This document shows, one piece after another, positions 44,199-55,666 of a stretch of 64,000 nucleotides of DNA. The translations under genes and the position numbers were made by a program. Below the pieces are notes generated by a model. The model saw only the letters and a program-made list of their open reading frames with translations, did not search any database and was not told the origin of the DNA. This stretch comes from Luzula sylvatica (taxonomy: Eukaryota; Streptophyta; Magnoliopsida; Poales; Juncaceae): positions 47,021,415 through 47,085,414 of the forward strand of contig OX326961.1 in the NCBI GenBank assembly GCA_946800325.1. Reading direction: 5' to 3'. The first letter of the stretch is position 1; each line of letters opens with the position of its first letter.

Positions 44199-44500
44199 CA
44201 AAATAATATTATATTCATGACAATGGTGTAGGTGTGAAAGGGGTTAAGGTTTAGGGTTTAGGTGTGAAAGGGGTTTTAGGAATTTTTGTCATTTTTTCAT
44301 TTTAATCCATAGTTTTTCTTGTAATTATATTCCATCCAATTTTTATATTTAAGTATTGATATAACACAAATGACCATAAGCAAATCATCACTACACACAT
44401 GACCATAAGCAAATCATCCAATTTTCTTGTAATTATATTTCATTGGTTTGAAGTTTGATTACCTTGGCGTGCTTGCATCACAAAATTGAGATTCCAGAAC
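44199..44500. other. Spacer
   Basis: AT-rich. Short direct repeats GGTGTGAAAGGGGTT (two) and ATGACCATAAGCAAATCATC (two). Confidence 0.5.
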
Positions 44501-45500
44501 ATGATTGGGAAAAAGTATCCAATCAACCTTAAGCGAATTGGTTACGTTCTGCCGAAAAGAATGAGAGGCCTATGTCGCGAAATCCTCGAAAATTTGGTTG
44601 CAACCGAAAGCCTATTGATATACAAATTCTCGGAGGATCCGAATGCTTAGACACGTCAAACCCAAAATCAGGCGCCTCCCCCAAACCGACCCATAAAAAG
44701 ACGTGTCAAGGGTGAACCCGGTGCAAGCTCAAGTACTCAACCTCAAACCAATGACCCTCCTACTGACCCTCCTCACGCGCCCGGTGTTAACACCGTCAAC
44801 CCTTCTTGTGTAGAGATCTTCGAGAAGAATAATTCACGTGGATCAAGTGTAGAGATCTTTGAGTTCGGAGATTGTGATCAAGACGTACGAATTCAATTGA
44901 GAAGAGGATGAGCACGACGAAAAGTTAACACGTCAACCCTTATTGTGTCGTCACACCGTGAAATCGGTGAGGTATATCCCCAATACTCTTCCTTCGTACA
45001 CGAGAATGATCGAAACAAGATCCAAGGTTTTGAGAGTCTCGCATGTTCCGATGCCCTACGTATGCTACATGGGTGAGGGAATTGTAGGTTCGAATTTCCG
45101 GTTTGATTATCTCAAAACATTATCGATACTACTGTTCAATTTGTTAAGTGTCACATGTACAAAACAATATGCACACACATATACACAAAAATGAGTAGTT
45201 GAACAAGAGCCAAGACATTGAAGATCACTAATGAAGATTCAAGACGTTCGAATGCGTGAACACAACACCCGGATTCAAGATGAAATCTATGCATGCGAGG
45301 AAGAAATGCTCGACCAAACCTTTGAGCACAACGCCCGCACACACAATTACAATTGAATACTCGCGGACAATGCTCTAACGCGGAACCATAATGTCCGGAT
45401 TCGAGATGAACTACTCGCGCAAATGAACCCAAGATTCGACGGAGTACATCTAGTCCTCGAATACGATGTCAAAGACAATCCCGAGAGAGATGAACCCTAG
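44501..45500 (+). pseudogene. Sirevirus-type internal remnant with a short LTR start
   Basis: The stretch 44530-44800 reads RIGYVLPKRMRGLCREILE, then a stop and a Pro/Thr-rich part. At 45068-45083 a purine-rich GGGTGAGGGAAT precedes TGTAGGTTCGAATTTCC, which matches the Sirevirus LTR start (20853), and the match runs to about 45245. After that comes an open stretch encoding RIQDEIYACEEEMLDQTFEHNART and a related second unit (45380-45435), Glu-rich and likely coiled-coil, of unknown function. It is a patchwork of an older element, not a working gene. Confidence 0.45.
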
Positions 45501-46049
45501 AACCCTAATGTCGCAATCGTCGCTCATTAGAGCAAATAACATTATCTATTTATAGTATTTTGTTTAAAAAACTATGTTTGTGTTTGTTATTTTGGTTCCT
45601 GAAAACTATGTGTGTGTTGTGACGTTTGTTTTTCAAAAACTATGCATGTTATTCTATTTTGCGTTGTGAAAACTTGATTTAAATTTGCTTAAATGCTTTG
45701 TTATTTATGTGTGGTCATTATCTCCTTTTCGAAAAATGATTATATTATTTATGAGAAGTGATACACCATATTATGGATAAATTATTTTGTCAACAAATTT
45801 CAAACTAGCAAAATCTTCAACATTTAAAACAATAACTTGTGAAATTCATCTACGTACAACCCTATAATTGCAAATTCAGCAATTTAAGGGGAGCTTGTAT
45901 GTAGGGGAACTTTCCATTAAGTCATGCTCTATTTCATTTTGATCTGTTTCAAAAAGGGGGAGAAGAGAAAACTAGGTGCAAAGTTACTCGATAATCGATG
46001 TAAACTTTTCAAATCGACATTGTTTTGAAATGAATAAAAAAGGGGAGTT
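45501..46049 (+). repeat. Spacer and polypurine-tract region of a Sirevirus-type element
   Basis: 45840-46049 parallels 20640-20852: GGGGAGCTTGTATGTAGGGG, then AAAAGGGGGAGAAG, then AAAAGGGGAGTT directly before the LTR. Upstream (45530-45830) is T-rich, non-coding. Confidence 0.75.
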
Positions 46050-47458
46050 TGTTGATTCAAATTTCAGATTTTTTTGATTATCTAAAAACAATGTCGATAC
46101 TTCTAATAAATTCGTTTAAGTGAAACTTGTAGATGATATAGGTATGGCCCGCAAACAAGATCAAAACAAGAAACAAGCACATACGCAAACATGGGCAGTT
46201 GAACAAGAACCAAATTCAATGAAGACAATTAATGAAGATTCAAGACAGCGAAGAATCAAGATGACGGTAAAAGAAAAAGACGGAAGTATTCACTCAAGTG
46301 AAGAAATAAGACGTCGAAGACTTACACGATTTGGGATATTGTACACTCAGAAAAATAACCCATATGTATCTCTAGACTCATTGAAGAATTATTAAGCTCA
46401 ATTTAAACAAGTAATTATCTTCGAAACATTGAAAATGAGAAGATTGCAAAGTCTGTAAACAGAAGACCTTTCGTTCGGACGAAACACTCATCCGTCTAAA
46501 CGGAAACAACACTGTCCCATAACGTGGCTTTGTAAAAACAAAATGACCAAACCTTCCGTTCAGACGGAATCACCACTCCCTTTGAACGGAACATCATATT
46601 CCGTTTGAATGGAAGAATCAACGTTCAAACGGAAAGATACATTGAAAGCCAAGTGAATTCATAGTGAGTCTTCCGTTCAGACGAAACATTCATGCGTTTG
46701 AATGGAAGCAATCACATCGAGTCTTCCGTTCGGACGAAACATTCATGCGTCCGAACGGAAGCGTCAGATCTCGCATGATTACGCGGTGACTGCTAGTTTG
46801 ACTTATGCTCCGTCTGAACGGAAGCTCTACTCCGTCCAGACGGAACATACATATATGCTGAGTATTAGGAGGGGACTATGTGTTCTATAAAATAGAACCC
46901 TCTCTTTGTTTCTCTCTCTGATTCTTCTATAATTTTTCCATCTAAAGAAAAGAGAGAAACACTAGCTAAATACCCTTGAGCTTAATTCCTCCAAATCAAA
47001 CGTTGATCTAAGATAGATCTTTCAAATCTCTACTACAACCGATTCTCAACTCTCATGACCGATTACGTAGAGTTCGATTGTAGAATTGTAATATGCTAGT
47101 TCATACTTGTAAAACCCGCCATATATCGATAAAACGTGTAAATCGATCCAGACAAACCTTGTAATCGTTGATACATGAATTCAATAGAAAACCGAAAGGG
47201 TGCAAGGCATCTTCGGAAACGGAGGCACTCGTAAACAATCGAATCGGTCGATTGAGCAAGTAAATGATGAGTTAAAACTACATAGCAACCACCTACCGAA
47301 CTCCGTAAACAAATATCGTATGTTATTTGTTTCGGTATTATCTCTCTATCATTTAATTTAATTACGCTTTCGCATAAACATAAATTGTATACCATTAACG
47401 CAAAAATTAGAGCTTACGATTACTTATTCACCCTCCTCTAAGTCTAGATTAACCAACA
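46050..47458 (+). repeat. Sirevirus-type LTR
   Basis: About 1410 bp from TGTTGATTCAAATTTC to ATTAACCAACA, homologous along its length to 20853-22302 (shared ends, GTGTTCTATAAA TATA box near 46876-46890, and the CGAACTCCGTAAACAAATAT stretch). It is inserted in the duplicated 3' flank of PG copy C, whose sequence resumes at 47459. Confidence 0.85.
46458..46850. repeat. Array of diverged CCGT...ACGG inverted repeats
   Basis: About 12 sites of the form TTCCGTTCGGACGAAAC, TTCCGTTCAGACGGAA or CTCCGTCTGAACGGAAG. They occupy the same place, before the TATA box, as the CCGTTGTAACGG array of the related LTR at 20853, but with centres of C/G/A. Confidence 0.85.
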
Positions 47459-48159
47459 TTCTTGTTGAGTGTTTTCTTGTGGGATATCCATCGGAGCTAG
47501 AGGTCCGGAGAGTACCATCAAAATCTAAAGTGGCGAAGTGGTAAAAAATAATGTGAGGTCGGTTTTTCAAGTATCATTCTCGTTGCAAAGTAGTATGTAG
47601 GTTCAAAGAATGTTGTTGGAGAAAAGGTCAAAGAATGGTTAGAACACGAGATTCTTCTCAGTGTGAAGGAGTGTGAAGGATGACGATGTTGAGATCTTTG
47701 CAAATGAAGGTGATGAGGTGACCGACAGAAGCCACGGCTTTTTGCTCATTTGCTTCATGCCGTCATAGATTATGAATAGAACACACCCGTTGATCCCGGT
47801 ACCAAAGAGGTCGGAGAAGGTAAAGCAACGACTTTTACCTATTTTTTATTATTTTTGTTGATTTTATCTTTTGTTTGATTATAAAAATCATTTCCAAAGA
47901 AAACATAACTTGAATATCAGAAAATAATTTGTTACAATGTTTAAGACTTTTCTATGGAAACGATTATATTTCGTGATACTGAAGGGTCTTTCTTCTAGAT
48001 AGGCCTCACGTCTTTGAGAGTTTATATCCGGGCCTAATCATGGGATCTCAATTCAAGCTAGCTCCACTCAAAGGTCAATATTTATTTACACATATATACT
48101 CACTTCTTTCCCAATAACTTCATTCCACGTGTCCCGAGTCCATCCCAACTACACCCACA
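47459..48159. repeat. Duplicated 3' flank of PG copy C
   Basis: Inverse match to 28262-28915 downstream of copy B, with an extra 90 bp or so around 47520-47620. Shows that B and C derive from one duplicated block now in opposite orientation. Confidence 0.8.
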
Positions 48160-49725
48160 TCACTTTCCAAAACCCAAATGTTTTCCGACACAAGGATCCA
48201 GTTGTTGAGTTCCAGAGGCCACTCCTATAACATTAGAGCACATCGATTCAATTTTGTGCACAATGGAAGAGACTTGAGGTTTCAACGCGATATCCAAAAG
48301 ACTCACACCTTTGCATGGATATGATTTGCTACAGTTCAACGTCACAGTTTCTGGCGTGCTCGTTGTCCCTGTTATCCTCTTGAACGAGATATCGTGAAGC
48401 TTCACTTTTGATGGCTGAATTTTGAGTTAAAAGTTTAGCATTTAACATTCATTATCGTAAGTTTATATTTAAATGCTTTATATATTAGGAATAATTTCAT
48501 AGAGTGATGATATGAAGCTCATTTATTATTATTTTGTCAGTAAGTATCATATGAGTACATGTTAATTTCCATTTGGTCATTCTGGAGGCATATACATGAA
48601 CTTTTTTTAGTTTTTTAGGGCACTCAAGATATTTCTTGTTTATAGCTTATGTTCGATGTCTTTGGATTTGCAGGGGTACACATGAAATTTCGCATTTGTT
48701 TTGAATTTTGAGTTCATTTTTATAAGGAATGCAATTCTCATATACCTCATTGGTATTGCATTGATTATTTGGGCAATAGTCTTGATCAATGATGATAGGG
48801 TTGGATACATTGTTCATTCTGATATCCTCAAAAGTTATGTTGAAGGCTTCACTAGTTGAGGATCCAGGCCATGTCTTGATCCTAAGGCCATTGGTGGTTC
48901 CGGCAATGGTGCAATTCTTCACTCTAATATGTCCAACATTCTCTTCATTTTGGTACTTCCCTAAACTCCCAATACTACCAAAATGAAAATAACAAGTAAG
49001 AAAAAATATTTATATTATTATTAATTTATTTGTTTTTACACTAGATGCTGAGGAAATATGCATCATAAAATTAATTAATTGATTACTTACCTAATTCCGT
49101 GTCCAGGGCCGCAATTAACATTTGCAATGGTTACGTTGTAGGTTCCGGGACCGATAGAGATACAGTCGTCTCCCGTACCGACAGTGATGTACCTCATTTT
49201 GACTAGTGCCGAACCGCTTACGTGGATGCCATCGGTGTTTGGACTATCATCGCCTGGGGCCGTGACACTAATGGCTTTGATCACAACATTTTGGCTCTTG
49301 TGGATAGCGATGTGGAAACCCTTTCCGTCTTTGAGGACATGGTTCGTTATTCTTCCACTGATTACATTAATGAATCCTAGTGACTGTAATTCAAGAAGTT
49401 TGCGAGAAAATTAGATGACTTTTTATTTTTAATATTTGTATTTAGAAATTAGTTAATTTCATTTATACATGATACTTACAATAGGGCTGTTTCTCTTCTT
49501 ATGGGACCAAGCTTCGGAACCTTGGCCGTCAAGAACGCCTCCTCCTTCCATGACAATTCCATTCACCCCGTCGAATTCAATCCAAGCCTTGTCTTTGAAG
49601 CTGTCCAAACTTGATGGAGCTACGAGATTTCCATGAAATTTGACCCTGTTTTTGCCAGGTTGGCATGGGCCCTTGAAGCTAACAGGGCCCACTTTATAGG
49701 TCCCTGTGGAAACCAGGAAGAGTTG

Positions 49726-51393
49726 TGATGTGAGGAAAATAAGGCACAAATTTAATGCTTAATTTAGGGATTTTAGCCCTTGTGAAGAGCAATTCTATAT
49801 ACTTTATTAATCATATTTGAGATAACATGAATATTTCTTCACTAAGTGTGTTTTATTGCTTAATCACAGGTATTAGAAGGAATTTCTGGGAATTTCGAGA
49901 GTGTAGTTGTCTCCAACACGTCGAGGGGAGTGAAAACGATATATTACATCGATATATTCGGTACATGAATGAGACGGGAGGCAAACAATTATCATGATGA
50001 AAACTTACACAAAAGTTTACACGAAAACCACTCAATCCTTAGCCCTTATCCTTCCCACCTACCTTTGGTGGAAATTACTTCATTACCCCCAATCCTCTCC
50101 ACCAACTCGTGACCAATAAGAAGACTCCGTGAGTGCTATAAATAAGACCAAAAGGGCCACGAGTTAGCCCCCCCCTCCCCCGCTCTTCGGAGCACTTTCT
50201 CCCTCTCTCTCACTCTCTCTCTCTTTTAGCAAGTCCAAGAATCTTGCAAGATCACACAAGAATTACCAAGAACGAACGATAAATTCTCTAAGATCGATCA
50301 CCGAATAGAAGCTCACTTCATTCGGTGAATCGGTTTACACTTCGACTAAGGAAAAGTTGTGGAATTAGGGTGAAACTTATTTCATTCGAACTTTCACAAG
50401 CAAAGAGTCGAGCTTTCTCGGCGTGATTGGTTGGAAGCTTCTTTTCAATCAACCTTTGCACATCTCGAGCTCACCCAACCGGTACGAAGCTCACTTCTAT
50501 TGGCGGGTGGATCGGTACGAAAGGAAAACGTTGTGCGAGGCGACTAGCTCACTAGCATCTCAAAACAACGGAGAAGGCATCCAAGACGAGACTCGGAGCT
50601 CACTTCATCTCTCTAGGTGTTTTCTTTCCTTTTCTTGAAATTCTTGTAGTATTAAATTTGAATTGGCTTTGTGTAAAGAAGTTAAAGATTGTGTTGAATC
50701 TAGTTTCTTTGTTCTAAATCTCTGTTCTTGCATTCGATCTTTTGCTCTCTTTGTGTTCTTTTGTTGCTCTCCTTTTACTTACATTTTAGTGCTTAATTAA
50801 GACATTGATAAATCTCTGATCCAATCTTAATTCAAATCCTCAAATAGAATAAATAACTTGAAATCCAGTAAATATTCCGTTATAACGGACTCACATTGCG
50901 TTACAACGGACTAAACGGTTGGTCCTTTAATATTCAGTTGGTTATACTTCCGTTGTAACGCACCTAGAGTTCCGTTGTAACGGACTATTGAGGAATTTTA
51001 TACAATAAGATCAATACAAGTCCGTTGTAACGGACATAACGGTTCGTTGTAATGGATTAACCAATCCGTTACAACGCTACCCTTGTCCGTTGTAACGGAC
51101 TATTACTTGCGTTGGAACGGAATTTATTCCGTTGTAACGAACTTCTACTTCACTCTATCCATTAGAATTTTCATTGCATTCCGTTGTAACGGACTTACAT
51201 TCGTTACAACGGACTATATTCTGGAAAAGTTCCTGCCTTTTTCTTGCTTGTTTTGATTCATTATTCGACGCATATACTCCTCGTGGAACGAACTTTCATA
51301 TTTTCCACTATACACATATATTTTCACACTTGTTGATTGAATCGGGTTTTCGAATACAACGATAAATTTTACACGCCGAAAACCCGTTCATCA
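49726..51393 (+). repeat. 5' LTR of the Athila-like element
   Basis: TGATGTGAGG to GTTCATCA. TATA box CTATAAATAAG at about 50137-50147. The CCGTT-NN-AACGG array (50876-51215) lies after the TATA box here, in the R/U5 part, unlike in the Sirevirus LTRs. Confidence 0.93.
50876..51215. repeat. CCGTT-NN-AACGG array in the 5' LTR
   Basis: About 12 copies or near-copies of TCCGTTGTAACGGAC and its variants (for example TTCCGTTATAACGGACTC at 50876) in 340 bp. The consensus is the same as in the Sirevirus LTR at 21222 although the rest of the two LTRs is unrelated. Confidence 0.9.
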
Positions 51394-51395
51394 AA

Positions 51396-51412
51396 TGGCG
51401 CCGCTGCCGGGG
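51396..51412 (+). promoter_or_regulatory. Primer-binding site of the Athila-like element
   Basis: TGGCGCCGCTGCCGGGG, two bases after the 5' LTR. This site is typical of Athila and related plant Gypsy elements. Confidence 0.9.
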
Positions 51413-51548
51413 AATAATGTTTAAGTCTAATTTTGAATCAAACGTGCAATTTTGAGTGATATTTCTATTAGATTTGATACATTTGAACTTGATATTTCAC
51501 TAATTTCGAAAATTTTCTATTTTTGCAAGGTACACGGAGTAGAGCAAG

Positions 51549-52691
51549 ATGGATCATCAAGAAAGACCAAGAACGTTTGGAGAATTGATAACTCAAGAAA
51601 GAACTCCAAGAAGATATCCAAAACACATGACGCTTAAAGAAATGATCAATCAAGATATCGACGAATGGGAAGAAAGAAAAGAAGAACGAAGGCTCGGTTT
51701 GCTCTCATGTTACACCTCAAATCAATACGATGAATCACACACCGAGACCCTTTATCAAAATCCCATCTACGAAGCTCGCCAATACGAAAACGAATCCCCA
51801 TGGGGTTATGAGACACAATCCTATACCGAAACCACCTATAATTACTCAAACCCCATGTACTCAAACCCCATATACGAACCTTCTCAAAACGAACTCAAAC
51901 CTCAACATGAATTTGAATGCCATGATCATCCATTTCAATCCCAAAACGAAGATCCAAATCAAGACATGAAAACGATAATGGAGATGTTGCAAGGTATCAA
52001 TAAAAACATGGAAACATTCAAACAAGAAATCAAACATGAAATCAAACAAGATTTTGAAGAAATCAAACAAGAGATTAAAACCACCTCTCGACGACTCGGA
52101 AATATTCAATCCACGCTCAATGATCTAGATCAAAGAGTGACTTGTCTCGAGTTAGAATATTCAAATGAGGAGAACATGGAGATTGAAAATCACAAGAGTT
52201 CAAGTATGGGGGAATTCGATGAAAGCATTGGAATGATCATTGAGAAAGAAAAGGTGTCAATGGATTCGACTCTCCAAACGACGGTTCAACTCACTCCAAT
52301 CGATGAAAACGAGCGATTATCAAATGAGCAAGAAGAGAAATCTACAATTCTCCAAGGTGAATTCTTTCCATATATCATCAATTTAAATTCAATTAAGAAC
52401 TATGATGCTTCTCATGATAGAATTTCGCCTTGTGTAGATTTATCAAGGAAATCAAATACAATTGAGACACTCACGCCTCTCACAACTCCTCTTCATCAAA
52501 CTCCAAGCGATGAAGCAATTCGAAAAATTCGAAGCAAGATTGAGGAAATATTGCCGCCACTTTCGACATATGCAAAACGAGTGATACACACGCCAATTTT
52601 TCTCATCTCCAACATCTCAAAGGGAGTATCGCGAGGCGGTCGAAAAGTAGCAATCCATGTGAGCGCTTCGTTTAATTTTGAAGGAGGATAA
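51549..52691 (+). CDS. Long ORF of the Athila-like element, unknown function
   Basis: A 380-codon open frame starting MDHQERPRTFGELITQERTP, in the place where gag begins. The N-terminal 120 residues are polar, with repeated YxNPIYE/NPMYSNPIYEP motifs. Residues about 140-215 form a likely coiled coil (KQEIKHEIKQDFEEIKQEIK, with heptad spacing). The rest is acidic and Ser/Thr-rich. I see no CCHC knuckle, capsid motif or enzyme. The start is the first ATG after the primer-binding site. It may be a structural Gag substitute that lets the element be packaged in trans, which is inference. The frame is unbroken, consistent with the young insertion. Confidence 0.7.
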   Translation: MDHQERPRTFGELITQERTPRRYPKHMTLKEMINQDIDEWEERKEERRLGLLSCYTSNQYDESHTETLYQNPIYEARQYENESPWGYETQSYTETTYNYSNPMYSNPIYEPSQNELKPQHEFECHDHPFQSQNEDPNQDMKTIMEMLQGINKNMETFKQEIKHEIKQDFEEIKQEIKTTSRRLGNIQSTLNDLDQRVTCLELEYSNEENMEIENHKSSSMGEFDESIGMIIEKEKVSMDSTLQTTVQLTPIDENERLSNEQEEKSTILQGEFFPYIINLNSIKNYDASHDRISPCVDLSRKSNTIETLTPLTTPLHQTPSDEAIRKIRSKIEEILPPLSTYAKRVIHTPIFLISNISKGVSRGGRKVAIHVSASFNFEGG

Positions 52692-53582
52692 CATCGGCAT
52701 GGTCGAGCTCGAGACCATAAACGAGAGCGCTAGCGAGGGAGGCAAACCCTCGTACCAACGGTGCAAAGACTACATGCTCAAGCTCAATTGGTACATTCCA
52801 AGATGAACAAAGAATTCCAATTCTCCATCACATCCAAAGGTTTATGCTTTTCATTCTCTCTCATTACAAGCTAACCTTGTTTCGAATTTTTGAAAATGCC
52901 ACTCTTTAGTGAGCAATGAAATCATATTAGGCCATCTAATCTCAAGAAAGGAAAGGAAGTCAATAAGGCGAAAATCAATGTGATCAAGATGCTTACCTCT
53001 CCAAGATCGGCAAAAGATGCGTTTCCTCCGAATCTCCTCGATCAACCTCCACGAATTCCCGAGCAAATAATCGCAAAGGTGGGACCAAGACACGAGAAAT
53101 GCAACAAGATGGAGATGACACCGGCAAGGGACGCGAATTCGAAATCGGTGATCGAAACGTTCAACTCCAAAAGGAAGCAAAGGTCGCGTTGGATCGACCC
53201 ATTTGTGGTGACTAATGTCACACCATTTGGAGTTGTGAAGATTCGAAGCGATGAAACGAATGAATCGTTCAAGAGGAATGGAAACGCATCGAGCAATTCT
53301 ACACAAAATTCGAAACAAGATGGATGGAGGAGCAACAAGTCGAAGACGATCAAGCACCACGCATCAAAGGTTGTGTCTCTCTTTAACTTCTTTTATTTTT
53401 TCTCTTTATTATCGCTTGAGGACAAGCGAAGGAATAAGTATGGGGGGGATATACACACAGTCTTTGTTTCTAAAAAAAAAAAACGGGATGTAATTTCGTT
53501 GTATTTCGGTGCAGCGGAACTCTCGGTTAAAGAAAAGAATTGTAAACAAGCGCAATTGGGGGAATTAGTTGAAACCGAATAG
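52692..53582 (+). pseudogene. Integrase C-terminal relic and 3' spacer
   Basis: Frame 52980-53582 contains KQRSRWIDPFVVTNVTPFGVVKIRS. This matches the C-terminal part of plant Gypsy integrases (LRSRWxGPFVVTNVxPxGxVEI). It is followed by SLEDKRRNKYGG, encoded by the purine-rich GAGGACAAGCGAAGGAATAAG that usually follows Athila pol. Everything between gag and this tail has been deleted. Confidence 0.75.
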
Positions 53583-53959
53583 GAACCAAGTACTAAACGT
53601 ACCGAACGGTTTAAAAGTGACAAATTACATTTAAGAAATGATTTTTGCAAAACGGAAAAATTGGTTTTCATTAATGCTTTTTCATGATAATCCTTGTGAA
53701 TTGTGGAGTGAAAAGAATTGAATGATGGTGTTTAATCATCTTTTTCGGTTGAGATCAATTGCTCTAATAAACTCTTCGAATTTGTGCAATTCATTGAAAA
53801 TAGATTCTAATATAACTCAAACTTATCTCTTTCAATATTAGTGATTATGAGGAGAGTAAACAATTATCTCGTGAGAATTGAGTTTTGAGATCGATGAATA
53901 TAATTTCAATAAAACCTATACATGCATTTTTCTTTGTGCTTGATTTTACGCTCATCATG

Positions 53960-53995
53960 ATCGAGGACGATCAAGGGTTTAAGTATGGGGGTATT
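53960..53995 (+). promoter_or_regulatory. Polypurine tract of the Athila-like element
   Basis: GAGGACGATCAAGGGTTTAA then GTATGGGGGTATT, directly before the 3' LTR. A related phrase at 53418-53450 (GAGGACAAG...AAGTATGGGGGG) looks like an extra copy. Confidence 0.7.
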
Positions 53996-55666
53996 TGATG
54001 TGAGGAAAATAAGGCACAAATTTAATGCTTAATTTAGGGATTTTAGCCCTTGTGAAGAGCAATTCTATATACTTTATTAATCATATTTGAGATAACATGA
54101 ATATTTCTTCACTAAGTGTGTTTTATTGCTTAATCACAGGTATTAGAAGGAATTTCTGGGAATTTCGAGAGTGTAGTTGTCTCCAACACGTCGAGGGGAG
54201 TGAAAACGATATATTACATCGATATATTCGGTACATGAATGAGACGGGAGGCAAACAATTATCATGATGAAAACTTACACAAAAGTTTACACGAAAACCA
54301 CTCAATCCTTAGCCCTTATCCTTCCCACCTACCTTTGGTGGAAATTACTTCATTACCCCCAATCCTCTCCACCAACTCGTGACCAATAAGAAGACTCCGT
54401 GAGTGCTATAAATAAGACCAAAAGGGCCACGAGTTAGCCCCCCCCCCCTCCCCCGCTCTTCGGAGCACTTTCTCCCTCTCTCTCACTCTCTCTCTCTTTT
54501 AGCAAGTCCAAGAATCTTGCAAGATCACACAAGAATTACCAAGAACGAACGATAAATTCTCTAAGATCGATCACCGAATAGAAGCTCACTTCATTCGGTG
54601 AATCGGTTTACACTTCGACTAAGGAAAAGTTGTGGAATTAGGGTGAAACTTATTTCATTCGAACTTTCACAAGCAAAGAGTCGAGCTTTCTCGGCGTGAT
54701 TGGTTGGAAGCTTCTTTTCAATCAACCTTTGCACATCTCGAGCTCACCCAACCGGTACGAAGCTCACTTCTATTGGCGGGTGGATCGGTACGAAAGGAAA
54801 ACGTTGTGCGAGGCGACTAGCTCACTAGCATCTCAAAACAACGGAGAAGGCATCCAAGACGAGACTCGGAGCTCACTTCATCTCTCTAGGTGTTTTCTTT
54901 CCTTTTCTTGAAATTCTTGTAGTATTAAATTTGAATTGGCTTTGTGTAAAGAAGTTAAAGATTGTGTTGAATCTAGTTTCTTTGTTCTAAATCTCTGTTC
55001 TTGCATTCGATCTTTTGCTCTCTTTGTGTTCTTTTGTTGCTCTCCTTTTACTTACATTTTAGTGCTTAATTAAGACATTGATAAATCTCTGATCCAATCT
55101 TAATTCAAATCCTCAAATAGAATAAATAACTTGAAATCCAGTAAATATTCCGTTATAACGGACTCACATTGCGTTACAACGGACTAAACGGTTGGTCCTT
55201 TAATATTCAGTTGGTTATACTTCCGTTGTAACGCACCTAGAGTTCCGTTGTAACGGACTATTGAGGAATTTTATACAATAAGATCAATACAAGTCCGTTG
55301 TAACGGACATAACGGTTCGTTGTAATGGATTAACCAATCCGTTACAACGCTACCCTTGTCCGTTGTAACGGACTATTACTTGCGTTGGAACGGAATTTAT
55401 TCCGTTGTAACGAACTTCTACTTCACTCTATCCATTAGAATTTTCATTGCATTCCGTTGTAACGGACTTACATTCGTTACAACGGACTATATTCTGGAAA
55501 AGTTCCTGCCTTTTTCTTGCTTGTTTTGATTCATTATTCGACGCATATACTCCTCGTGGAACGAACTTTCATATTTTCCACTATACACATATATTTTCAC
55601 ACTTGTTGATTGAATCGGGTTTTCGAATACAACGATAAATTTTACACGCCGAAAACTCGCTCATCA
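53996..55666 (+). repeat. 3' LTR of the Athila-like element
   Basis: 1671 bp, nearly identical to 49726-51393; same TATA box and same CCGTT array (55149-55488). Confidence 0.93.
55149..55488. repeat. CCGTT-NN-AACGG array in the 3' LTR
   Basis: Copy of the array at 50876-51215, unchanged as far as I can read. Confidence 0.9.

Larger units (their letters stand above)
49726..55666 (+). mobile_element. Young non-autonomous Athila-like Gypsy retrotransposon
   Basis: Complete 5.94-kb element between AGTTG duplications (49721-49725 and 55667-55671). It has LTRs of 1668 and 1671 bp, a primer-binding site, one long ORF, an integrase-tail relic and a polypurine tract. There is no protease, reverse transcriptase or RNase H. 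The LTRs seem to differ only by a three-base length change in a C-run and two substitutions near the 3' end, so the insertion is recent. It must depend on enzymes of a related full-length element. Confidence 0.93.

Noticed and set aside
49853..50035. Identical small frames in both LTRs (also 50423-50638, 51174-51365) as genes
   Set aside because: They are identical because the LTRs are. No homology to known proteins and no codon structure.
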